Part shown: one piece after another, positions 21,445-32,350 of the stretch
Layout: each line of letters opens with the position of its first letter
Position numbering within the stretch: position 1 is the first letter of the stretch
Assembly: GCA_026075535.2 (NCBI GenBank)
Contig: AP026540.1
Coordinates: 8,246,001-8,310,000, forward strand
From: Tricholoma matsutake
Lineage: Eukaryota > Basidiomycota > Agaricomycetes > Agaricales > Tricholomataceae
DNA length: 64,000 bases
Direction: 5' to 3'
Notes under the pieces: generated by a model
Databases searched by the model: none
What the model was told of the DNA's origin: nothing
Seen by the model: the letters and a program-made list of their open reading frames with translations, nothing else
Translations under genes and position numbers: made by a program

Positions 21445-24400
21445 CTCGACCGTGGCCACCTGGACAAGCCTGGTCCGAGTTCTACAAAAGTGCAACCTCC
21501 ATCTGTTAGACGTAGGAATGTTGAAATGGAAGAAATAGACGATGTTGACAAACATCGTTCATCAAAACTGAAACTTTCAGACCCCGTCCTTTTGGGACCC
21601 AAAGAGGGACCCCTGAGCGATGAAGAGGACAATCTGGAAGAGATCGTCCAGGAATTCACTCGGGATAGATTTCCCGATGGACCCAATTTCAAGCCTCCCA
21701 GGTTCGATCCCTCTATCCCTGCGGTACTTCCACCAGATCAGGTCGATGACCTGAACGATGTACTCTTTGCAATTTGCGAAGATCTGGCTGATAAAGCTAA
21801 AAGTAAAGGACCTCTTTCAAAGAAGGACCTTCCACGCCTCCGTGAGGAGTGGAAACAATCTTGTCAGGACGTCCTTAATGGAGTACCTGACAAACTACCT
21901 CCTTTAAGGGAGATAAACCACCAAATCCCACTGGTGGATGAGAAGAAAAAGTATAACTACTATCTTCCCAAATGTCTGGACTTGATGAGGAAACCCCTCA
22001 CCAAGAAAATATCCAAGTACTGCAAGGCAGGCTTGTGGCACCCTGCCCACGTGGAGCAAGCAGCTCCGATGCTAGTAGTTCCCAAGAAAACAGGGAAACT
22101 TCGCACTGTGATCAACGCAGTGAAACGTAACGCTAACACGGTGAAAGATGTTACACTGTTTCCTGATCAAGACTTGATTCATCTTGATGTTGCTCGAGCG
22201 AAGTACCACTCGAAGATTGACCTCTCGGATGCCTATGAGCAGGTCCGAGTTGCGCCAGAAGACGTCTGGAAAACTGCATTCTCGACTGTTCAAGGCATTT
22301 ACGAGAGTCTTGTTATGCAACAAGGCGACTGCAATGCACCATCAACCTTTCAAAGGTTGATGAACTCCATATTCCGGGACTACATCAGAATATTTGTCCA
22401 TGCCTACCTGGACGACATTTTCGTGTTCAGTGACATGATTGAGGAACACCAGAAACATCTGGAGCTCGTGTTTAACAAACTATGCGAGCATTCTCTGTAC
22501 CTTCATGCAGAGAAGTGTGAACTCTATGCTGAAAAGGTAGAGTGTCTTGGTCACATGATTGACGAACACGGCCTACATGCTGATAGCAATAAAATGGTGC
22601 GTATACGAGAGTGGAAAACTCCTCATAATTATCATGAAGTCCAGTGTTTTCTGGGACTCGTGCAGTATCTGGCACATTTCCTGCCAGATATAAGTGCTTT
22701 CACTAGTCCGCTTTCTGCGATGACTAAAAACGGCCAAGCCTTTTTGTGGCAACCGTTGCACGATCATTGCTTCCAGATGATTAAACACATCTGTTGCATG
22801 ACACCAGTGCTGAAGCTGATCGACCCAGATTCACCTGAACCAATATGGGTGATCTGTGACACCTCAGTCTTTGGGACTGGGGCAATGTATGGTCAGGGAC
22901 CTGAGTGGCAAACTTGCTGCCATGCTGGGTTCCTGTCCAAGAAATTCTCCGACGCTCAAAGGAACTACTGTACCTTTGAGCATGAGACGATTGCCATACT
23001 TGAGGCACTCCTCAAGTGGGAAGACAAACTGATTGGGAGGCACATTCATGTCATCACCAATCACCAGGCACTTGAGTTTTTCCAAACTCAACACTGACTG
23101 TCTGCTAGGCAAATGCGATGGATGGAATATCTATCGCGTTTTGACTTTGACATTTGTTATGTCAAAGGCAAATTGAACAAAGTAGCGGACGCTCTGTCCC
23201 GCTACTACCAATTTGACTCTTGGGATGATGCTCCTTTAGTCCAACACTACGTCTTCGCAGATGTACGTCTCAACCCCAACCACGAGGATCTCCCGTGGGA
23301 TCGACATCTCGAAATCAAAAATGGAGTAATTGAAACTCGTTCCGCTGCTTCCCAGCAGAAATGAGTTGGTGAACAACTAAAAGCTCTTCGGGAACGAGTC
23401 GAAGAGCATGAGGCAGCCACAGCCATAATGACTGCAAATGCGGAAGAAGTAACCACAACTCCTTCAGACACCAACCAATCGCAGGATGATCCGTCAATTT
23501 ATGCCTCTCAGGCTAAAGGGCCTGACCTGCACATTCACATGTCAGAGTTAGACCCCCTGAACGATGATATCCGCAAGGGATATGTCAATGACCAACATTT
23601 CAAGAAGGTTCTTGAAAAACCTAAGGACCACCCATACTTCCAGATTTGGGATGATTTCATTTGGAGAAAGAACAGAGGAGGCAAAGATGTTCTTTGCGTC
23701 CCCACCTCTACTTCCAAGGGTATGACCTTACATGGTCGTATCATCGAACAAGCCCACGCAGTGGTAGGGCATTTCAGCCCTCTGAAAACATCAGAATACA
23801 TCCGACGTTGGTATTGGTGGCCTCGACTTCAATACAAAGTCGAAAAGTACTGTGATTCGTGCGAACCTTGCGTCCACTCGAAGGGGGAATACCGCTCTCC
23901 TCGAGGCAAGCTGCACTCATTACCGACACCCATGAGACCATGGGAGTCAATTGGAATGGATTTTATCAGACCCTTCCCAGAGTCCGATGGATTTGACTAC
24001 CTTTGGGTAATTATATGTCGTCTGTCTTCCATGGTTCACCTTATCCCGGTGAACACGACGATGACAGCATCGCAACTATCTCCCATCTTCATGAAGGAGA
24101 TTGTCCATTTGCATGGACTACCTGGCTCGATCATTTGCAATTGAGACTCTAAATTCATGTCCAAATGGTGGCGTGAAATCCACCGTATCTTGGATGTAAA
24201 GATACTCATGTCCACATCATTCCATCCTCAGACAGATGGAATAATGGAACGCGCAAACCGTTCAATTGCTCAAATCCTCCGAGCGTTTGTTGCATCCAAT
24301 CAGAAAGATTGGGTAAAGTTCCTCTCTCTCGTAGAGTTTGCAATAAACTCTACCATTAACAGAGCAACAGGTATGGCCCCATTTGAAATCAACTACAGAT

Positions 24401-25062
24401 TCTTGCCTCGCATGATGCAAGAACTTCCTTCTACAGAACACATTCCTCCCGGATTGCATACTTTCGCAATGAATGCACTGTGAAACATGGCGATGGCCCA
24501 TGATAGCATCATCGCTGAAAGAGTCTTTCAGCGGCACTATGCTAACAAGCATCGGCGCGAGGAGCCCGATATCAAACAAGGAGACCTTGTTTACCTTTCC
24601 ACCAAAAATCTTGCATTGCCAAAGGGACACGCAAGTAAGCTGCTACCTAAATTTGTAGGACCCTACAAGGTCCTACAAGCTTTACCCGAAAAATCCAGCT
24701 ATGTGCTGGATCTTCCCAGCGAGTTGAAACGCCGGCGTATACACCAGTGTTTCCACGTGAGCCTACTAAGGCCTCACCACCCTAACGATGACTCATTGTT
24801 TCCCAACAGGCATTATCCTGACACATATGACTTTGGTGCCCCAGATGACACCGAATGGTACATCGAAGAAATCACGGCTCACAAGTGGTGTGGCCGTACC
24901 ATCCAGTTTGAAGTCAAGTGGAGTCTGGGAGACACCACTTGGGAACCTTTAGTGAACTGCAACGATCTTGCAGCTCTAGACGCTTATCTGGCACTGATGG
25001 GTGCCAGAGACTGGCAAGAATTGCCAAAACGTGCAGGAACTCCTGTGCGTGGACAAACTTAG
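21445..25062 (+). pseudogene. pol (RT-RNase H-integrase-chromodomain) of gypsy copy A
   Basis: Same frame as gag. Reverse transcriptase: LVVPKKTGKLRTVINAVKRN, SKIDLSDAYEQVRV, catalytic YLDD at 22404-22415. RNase H: VICDTSVFGTGAMYGQG and FEHETIAILEALLKWED. Integrase: H-H-C-C zinc finger (CDSCEPC near 23857-23877), core with GMDFIRPFPES and DSKFMSKWWREIHRIL, then HPQTDGIMERANRS. C-terminal chromodomain: EEITAHKWCGRTIQFEVKW and a TTWEP motif near 24945. In-frame TGA codons at 23095, 23362, 24142 and 24481 make this copy non-functional. At 24142 the integrase D-D-E region is hit; copy B has CGA there. Confidence 0.9.
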
Positions 25063-25187
25063 CTACTTCAAAATTTCGAAGTCGAAATTTCGAAGTCACG
25101 TTGGGCGTGTACAAACTCTGCAACTGTACATCACAACACATGGAGTTTCAATTTTTTTTTTCTTCCTTCATCGCTTGGTACATTACC

Positions 25188-27581
25188 ATGGCGAGTATTC
25201 CACCAGACAAGGACAACCCCATGAGGGGCGATTTTGACGACAAAGAACCTAGCCAGATGCACAAGATGGGCCCCAGTGGCCGGTCTCGAAGGGGGAAGGA
25301 GAAGCAGAGAGAGCTCGAGCCCACTGGCTCGAGCAGCAGCAACACTCGACACCATCGCTCGCCAAGCCCTGGCGAGATCGAAGAAGCCATCAGCGCTAGC
25401 AGATGTTCTGCTAGAGAAGAACAAAACCGGCGAGCTGGTGTGGGCACCAGCTCTTCTGCTACCGGAGATTGGAGGATTGACGGTGAAGGCATCGTCCTTC
25501 ACTGAGGCACTTGCGACATCTGCAAGAGCTACACTTTACATGTGTACACCCACGTGTACAACCACAATGATGAATATTTCAACGTGAAGAAGCGTCGAGA
25601 TTCAGAAATTAACTCTGGTGCTCTCGCCAGAGCCAATTGTGTTTATGATGAATACGAAAAAGATATTGCTGCCCTCCAGGATACCATCTGGAACCTGGAG
25701 GATGAGAATGAGCACCTGCATGAGCAGCTCGATGGACATTTGTCCAAGCAAGCTTGTACTCGTGAACCCTCTCCTTACCCTGACAGACCTCAGGGTAATT
25801 CATATGCCGGTGCAGCCTCTCGGCCTGCTCCACCTCCTGCTCCCCGCCCCATCGTCCCCGATGAGGACGTTAACATGAATGAGGCCTACCCACCTATTCC
25901 TAACCTTCCACCCCCGAGGTATACATTCTCGGGCCCTGACATTCCCAGGACGGCAAACTGGAAACCAGCTCCCAAGCTGCATGGCCAAGTTCCTACGTCC
26001 ATTCCTCAGAACACTGAGGAATTTGATAGCTGGTCCTGGATGGCCCACACCTCTGGGAACTTCGCAATGTTGGAACGAATGCGCGAGTACATGCGGTTCG
26101 TCAGTGACACTCCTTCAGGGGCTCGACTGCCCCTGATGACTTATGCCCTTGCCCACTGGAGATTACCCGGTTGGCTCCCTGTTCAAATGCAGTCGGCTCG
26201 AGGATTACGCCGACTCAATGACCCTACTTGCCTGGAGCAACCCTCGCTCCTGGATTCTGCTGAAACGTGGGTGCAATTCATGCACCGACACCTGTACCAC
26301 TGGTGATTCCACCCTGGTACCCTACTGGAAGAACAGAGGGTCTCCCTCCCACACATCAGGGGACAACTCCTGCTTTGTCAACAGATTCCTTCAGGGCTCT
26401 CCCCTGAAGCCAAACTACTTCTCTACCTTTGTATTGCGGAGGTACTAGCCATGCCGGGATTGTACCGACAGATTCGAGAGTGTGAACGCCTCTCACTGTC
26501 CCCCGTGCACTGTCGGCAGCCCATGCTGATCAGCAGCAATACAATTTCCCTCGAGGATGTCGTACGACACCTCGCTTCTATGGGAGTCTTGGACGAGGAA
26601 GTCTGAGAAGGTTCTCACTATGCCATCGGCTGGCTTACAGCGATGGCTACTGCCAACTCTTCCCATTCGGAAGAGTCTTCTACCACTGCAGACATCGTAA
26701 GACGTCTGCGGCAACATCAAAATACCTGTTCAGAGGATGCTCCTCTGATGTCTGAACCCCGGTGGTGGATCGCCGGGCCTAACAACGTGGCCCTTCGAGA
26801 GCCACGAAGAAAAAGAAAAAGAGAATCCACCGCTCCCACCAGGGGCAGAGCTCCCTCTCATTCAGGGTGACCTCGCCCTGAATCAATGACTTCCACTGCC
26901 CTGTCCTCCGGATTCTCTGCTGGACTATCTGCATCTATGCACGCGAGCACCTCTCGCGTGGACATCCAACCCCCTGCCAGCGCTGGACCTTCGTATCTGT
27001 CCGGCTGGCGTCCAACTCCTCCAGAGGAATATTCCCTGGAGAACGATCCAACCTCAGGATGGTCTGGATCCCCCCTCATTGTCAAGGTGACTCAAGGCCA
27101 GAAGAAGGCCTTGAAGAGAGCTAGGAGAGTCGCCGCCAGCATCCCTCCTAACGGGCACAAGAAGCCCGTTAGCAAATTCACTCCAGTCGCATCTACCAAG
27201 CCGCAAAAAGTTAGAGACACTGAGGACAACGGTGATACCACCGACTCATCTGACGATGAAACATTCACCGTCGATAAGTCCACCATCGATAAGGACCGTT
27301 TCCCTCTTGATGAAGGGCAAACGACGGACACCTCGGCTCTGGGAAACTCCCCAGAGACACCCATATCCCAATTGTCTTTGTTGGCATCAAACAACGAAAT
27401 GACCCTGCTTTCTTCTGCACCCGATTACGAGCGGGAAGACCCCATACCCACAACTCTGGAGGAAGTTAGACGTATGATAGTCGACGTCAACCTCCCCGAT
27501 TCCTCATCGAACCTCGATGAGTCCAACATATCATCGTTGAGCCTCGACAATACCCACATCCCCGATGACCCTACTAAATAA
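25188..27581 (+). pseudogene. third ORF of the gypsy family (copy A), unknown function
   Basis: A separate coding unit after pol, in a different frame, starting MASIPPDKDNP. The N-terminal part is Arg/Ser rich with SPSPGEIEEAIS. A small putative zinc-binding motif follows (Cys-x2-Cys then spaced His: GTCDICKSYTLHVYTHVYNH), then a coiled coil (YEKDIAALQDTIWNLEDENEHL), a proline-rich stretch, a conserved globular-looking part (YTFSGPDIPRTANWKPAP, MTYALAHWRLPGWLPV) and an acidic Ser/Thr-rich tail. In-frame TGA codons are at 25503, 26304, 26605 and 26868. Three of them read CGA in copy A' or B; 26605 is TGA in A' too and may be the true end of a first product. The place is where env sits in errantiviruses, but no signal peptide or membrane segment is visible. 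It is not known to me as a named family. Confidence 0.7.
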
Positions 27582-27708
27582 GGTCATTGCATTTTTTAAT
27601 AAACAAACGAATTGATTCACCTCGTTGTACCCCGACGATACCCACATGCCAGACAATACTCTCTTCGAGATCGTCTACTTACTCAAAACATTATGCTTCT
27701 CCCCTGGA

Positions 27709-27727
27709 CGAAGCCTAAGGGGGAGGG
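27709..27727 (+). other. polypurine tract of gypsy copy A
   Basis: AAGCCTAAGGGGGAGGG directly precedes the 3' LTR. The same tract precedes the 3' LTR of A' (57441-57459). This is the expected plus-strand primer. Confidence 0.7.
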
Positions 27728-27926
27728 TGTGGTGACCTGGGGCTTGACCCCGCATTTGTATATATTATATTTCTTTGCTATTGACCTGGCTGGCCCCTAT
27801 AAAGGGACCAGCCTTCTATTTTACATAATCGATCCTTTTACTACCACCTCGAGTACACACAATAATATACGTTATTCGTGTTTAGCTCCTGCGTGATCTT
27901 AAGGGACCCCCCTCCGACTCACAACA
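27728..27926 (+). repeat. 3' LTR of gypsy copy A
   Basis: 199 bp, same ends as the 5' LTR, six transition differences from it. It is followed by TATCT. Confidence 0.93.
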
Positions 27927-28030
27927 TATCTCCAATAATTTCTAATCTGTAATAACCTAAATTTTTTGCAAATGAAATATGATGACTCATATGCAGAATC
28001 TAACTGTAGTTCAAGAAGACACCCTCCCCA

Positions 28031-28420
28031 TTAGCAAAGAATTTCAGGTAGCACAAACACAATAACTGTGATGCCCTCATCCTCTTCAATGGGTATCGGT
28101 TCAACGGTGTACAGGTGATCCAGTGATGATATTTTAAACTCTTCGAGAAGCAGATGTGCTGACTGAACTTCATCCTCATCCCTTTTCCAGGTATGGCTGG
28201 ACAATTGTTACCACAATTGATAGATGGATTTATGTGTGAAGGATGGCTTTGGATGTTTCTTCAGAATCTCAGTCCAGAGCTTATTGTATGATGTGAAGAT
28301 TTTGCGGACAAGACCCGATGATAATTACTTACCTGTGTTGGGGTAAATTTGAGGTTATCTTGGACATATCACTCAACTTCTTCTGGGATATCAATAGGAC
28401 AATATGGGACATGATCTTTA
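28031..28420 (-). pseudogene. remnant of an unidentified repeated basidiomycete gene
   Basis: The minus strand reads an exon with YVQDNLKFTPTQ before a GTAAGT donor. A second exon follows: VRKIFTSYNKLWTEILKKHP, KPSFTHKSIYQLW, HTWKRDEDEVQSAHLLLEEF, YTVEPIPIEEDEGITVIVF and a TAA stop at 28033-28031. One in-frame TAA (28208-28210) and one TGA in the first exon show decay. I recall such segments only as hypothetical proteins in mushroom genomes and give no function. It lies in the 0.7 kb between gypsy copies A and B; the remaining bases there (27927-28030 and 28421-28630) hold nothing I can name. Confidence 0.5.
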
Positions 28421-28630
28421 CAGTGCGTTAATTTAATGAAGACAATATCAGAAAGGTCAGATAAGGTTATATGTATCTAACCAGAGCAGTCAAAGGTTTC
28501 CATTGATTCTTTATCATGATTTTTGACACCTTCTTGGTGGCTCTTTGATGGGGCATGCTGCTGATTGGTATTTTGGGTGCAATTGTATATGTAATGTATT
28601 GATGTGCCGGCAGATCATTTGTGATCATAT

Positions 28631-28824
28631 TGTGGTGACCCGGGGCTTGACCCCGCATTTGTATATATTATATTTCATTGCTGTTGACCTGGCTGGCCCC
28701 TATAAAGGGACCAGCCTTCTATTTACATAAGTAATCTTTTTTACCACTCCCAATACATGAAATATATACATTATTTGTGTTCTTTTGGTGTGTGATATAA
28801 GGAGATCCCCCTCGACTCACTACA
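28631..28824 (+). repeat. 5' LTR of gypsy copy B
   Basis: TGTGGTGACCCGGGG start, TATAAAGGG promoter motif, end ACTACA. 194 bp, visibly more diverged than the other four LTRs of the family. Confidence 0.88.
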
Positions 28825-29084
28825 CTTTTTTGAACACCAAAACTCATATAGAGTTTCACTCGACATCACCCCATCAGCAATTGTCATCACCACGACCCTG
28901 AACTTCTCCCGCAAAGGGTGAAAATTCCCCAATGCGATCAGTGATGGAAGCAAATCCATTGCTAGGACCCGGCTCAAGCACCCAGCACCCGAATCAATGT
29001 TTTCTTTTTATTGCTTTTTGCCCGCTGCTACGACCGAAAATTTTTGTTCCCTACTGCTAAAGACTGATATCAACCCCATCAGCC

Positions 29085-32000
29085 ATGGCTTCGACAGCCA
29101 GGGCAAGAACCAGAAATAAGACCAAACCTGCTTCGTTGCAGGTCATGCAAAATTTGAGCATACCCCAACCACTCGAGGCGCATACAGGCACCTCGAGAAA
29201 TTTACTGTCTCCTACAATACAGGCAGTGAATCTCGAAGCGCATATATCCACTACGAGAGCAATCAATTCCTCTGTGCTCAGACTTCACACAGCCCAGGTG
29301 ACGGTCGAGGACGACAGTGACCTTGACTCGAAGAAATCTAACTCATCGAAAAGTAGTCGATGAAGCGCCCAGTCAACCCCCGGACCTAATCTGGGGTTAC
29401 AAGGACTCTCACCTCTGGATGAACTAACTCCAGAGTCCCTGAATAACCGGGTCACCCCCGGTAATTATATCGATCTTCCCCAACAATGTCTGGAGTATAC
29501 TACACCCAGACTATTCTCTGCCCAATGGCCAGAGTTAGCCCCGTCGGTGCTGCCGATGCTGATGGACAAACATGAAAGACTACGTCGGCGTGAAGAGAAG
29601 AAACCTCTCAAGAAACCTAGAGAGGATGAGTCGGATGAAGAGTTCAGAGCTTGGCATTTTGCTCAGCTCGCTACCGATATCCTTGGCTGTGCCAGGGATG
29701 CCCGGGACTTTGAACCTGTTAAGTTGGAAACCCAACTTAAAGATCTGGCATTTGCTTATGCCAGACAATGTTCCCGTAGGTCTGTATCCAGACCTTCTAC
29801 TCCTTGTACAGCCAAACATGTGGAGCAGCAACTGTCCCCTTCCCAGGAATGTGTTAACCCATGTCCAACCATGCCGGTAACACCAGTCGAGGTACCTTCC
29901 AAAAAGAAGGTACATTACATTGACAACAATAAGTTAGTCCTCCAGAGGATACACGATGGCAATATCCAGGATGGACAACCCACATCAATTCCTGATCAAG
30001 GGATTTGTTTTGACAAGGATGGTAATCCTTGGGATAAGAACAGCAAAAACTCTCACCATGATAAGCAAGAGAAAGCCCCACCAGGAGGGTCCAAAAATCC
30101 TGTGCAGAGTCACGCAGGCAAGAATGGGCCACCAGATGGCGACGGTTCTGGTGACGATGGAGATGAAAGTAGTACTGACTCGTCATATAGCACCTCGAGT
30201 AACAGAAACAGCAAACACTCTTCCCCAAGTGAGGAAGAGATTGCTAATAAGACCTTGTCTCATTACAGATGAGGTAGCCAGGCACAGCATTCATCTAGTT
30301 GATCCTTGTCTAGATATTCTGTATCTTCCCATCCTGATTCCTATCGAGGAAAAGGTTCCCTTCAACCCTCAAAATACTTGAGGGACATTCATATGAAGAT
30401 CTACAGACAGATCGACAGCAAAGTCTCTGTCTTGACTGAAGTTCCTACCACTAGTGGTAAGAATGGTCCACGTGTCCCAAATCTGCCTAAGTATGGTGGA
30501 TTACCAGACACCAAAGGCTTTGAACGATGGCTGAACGCCCTCCTTTGTTGGCTGAAGGTGAACAAAGTATGTGGTCCAGATCTGGACTCAGACCGTATTG
30601 AGTATACGGCAATGTTCCTTGAGAACACCACCTTGACTTGGTTTGAGGACAGTGTTGACGGTGCATACTGTCAATGAGCTGCCTGGACTTTCAAGGAGGT
30701 CATAACCGGCTTATACAACTGGTTCGTGCATGAGAATGCAACCCATGATGCGACCGACAAATTTTGGCACATCAATTATAATGCCGAAGAAGGCGTTATG
30801 GGTTACTACCACAAACTGGAGCGCTATGCGACCAGAATGATCCAGGCACCAGATCCTTTCACCTTCAAGACCCAGTTGGTGACTGGGTTGCCCAACAACA
30901 TCATATCGTTTGTACTGGACAAAGGATGCTCTGCTGAGACTAGCTCAGTGGGAGATATTTTGCACTACGCCTGTCAGGTGGAGGAAATTGGAAAAATGAG
31001 AAAACGCTTCAATGAAAAGAAGTGTATCATGGAATCCACAAAGTCGAAGACATCCTCTTCGACTAAAGCTCCAAAAACAAAGGATCCTTCTCCTGAAAGA
31101 TCTAATGGACAGTCGCAAGAACATTACATTAAACATGATAACTCTAAACTGTCCAGTTCAAAATATCCTGACAGAGACCACCAGAGCTACAGCAATCAAG
31201 ATTGCTGTTACAAGGAGCATCATGATACATGACATCATTCCCCTGGAGCAAACCTTCCAGGTCTAATGGAAACAAACCAGACAAGAAGTCTGGTGAAAGC
31301 AAGGCTCCCACTTGCTACAACTGTGGAGGCCCTCATTACTCCACAGATCCTAAGTGCCCAAAGTATGGGCAACAAAGACCAGCGGCAAAAATGTACGCCA
31401 CTAGAGAAGAATCAAATGATTGACCTGCTACTCATAGTAGTAGCAAAGATTGTGATGAGCACGGTCCAAGCCCTAAAAGAGCTTGGACTCTCGATCAGCA
31501 ACGAAAGAGAGATTCACTGCCACACACAGCGACTCAGAAGGCATTTCTTCCTCGGAGTATGGTTCAGCCTTATCTGAGGAGATCCCTTACGGATCACAGT
31601 ACAGCTCTGAAGGCAAGCTGTATAACAACCGAGTCTGACACTGGGCGTATTCCCTGTGATGATTCAGGAACTGAATGCTTTGGTGTGATCAGAGAAATTC
31701 TCTCGGAGTATGACTCCGATAGCTGCCCGTCTGCCCAGTCAGTGTCTGACTCTGAGGAAGACTCAGAGAGTGAGATGGAGAATAAACATCTGTCATTCTC
31801 TGAATGGCTTGGCATCATGATGGACAGCCTTTTCAAGAACAAGCCATGCTTTAAAGGCGCAACTACTTTGAGGAAATCCTCGAAGAAGATTAAACATCTT
31901 CCTCAGACTGGGGAGGATAACAAATGCTTCGTTGCGAAGATGATGCTTCACAATCTTGAAGCCTACGTACTGCTTGATTCCAGCTGTACAACCGATTCCA

Positions 32001-32350
32001 TCTTGCCAGAATTCGCTATGTCAGCAAACTTGAAGGCTCATGAATTGGAAGAACCTGTGCCTTTGCAATTGGGCACTGTGGGCAGCCATTCGAAGATAAA
32101 CTTTGGACTCTTCACTGATTTTGAGATCGGTGGAGTGGTAAATACCCACTATTTCGATGTAGTTAACATCGATAGGTATGATGCCATTCTGGGAACCGTG
32201 TTTATGAGGAAGCACAGTATAGTCCTAGACTTTGAATGCGATGAAGTACGCGTTAAAGGAAAGTGCCTCGATACAGTAATCAAGGGCCCTAACACCTTCA
32301 TGCAAGCCAGATGGCATGCTATGCGGCCTCAACCTCCAAAGGATGAGTGA
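29085..32350 (+). pseudogene. gag-protease region of gypsy copy B
   Basis: ATG 29085 (MASTARARTRNKTKP). Gag core at about 30470-30670 (RVPNLPKYGGLPDTKGFERW; ENTTLTWFED). The frame shifts by an indel near 31200-31240, so the zinc knuckle (CYNCGGPHYSTDPKC, about 31313-31357) and protease (VLLDSSCTTD; RYDAILGTVFMRKH) are in another frame. The protease motif reads DSS where A and A' read DSG, which would remove the usual Asp-Ser/Thr-Gly. In-frame stops at 29361, 30270, 30675 and 31422 further break it. It ends with the TGA (32348-32350) shared with A and A'. Confidence 0.8.

Larger units (their letters stand above)
17572..27926 (+). mobile_element. Ty3/gypsy retrotransposon copy A (10.4 kb, chromodomain, extra ORF)
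   Basis: Two 199-bp LTRs (17572-17770 and 27728-27926) flank gag, protease, reverse transcriptase, RNase H, integrase with chromodomain, and a further ORF. The domain order PR-RT-RH-IN is that of Ty3/gypsy; the C-terminal chromodomain places it near chromoviruses. The LTRs differ at 6 of 199 positions, all transitions. The 5-bp flanks (AGTCT and TATCT) do not match, unlike those of A' and C, so the target duplication has diverged or the ends come from a recombined element. Ten in-frame TGA codons interrupt gag-pol and four interrupt ORF3. Confidence 0.93.

Noticed and set aside
25188..27581. ORF3 of the gypsy family as a retroviral envelope
   Set aside because: No signal peptide, no transmembrane segment and no fusion-like region; acidic and Ser/Pro-rich instead.
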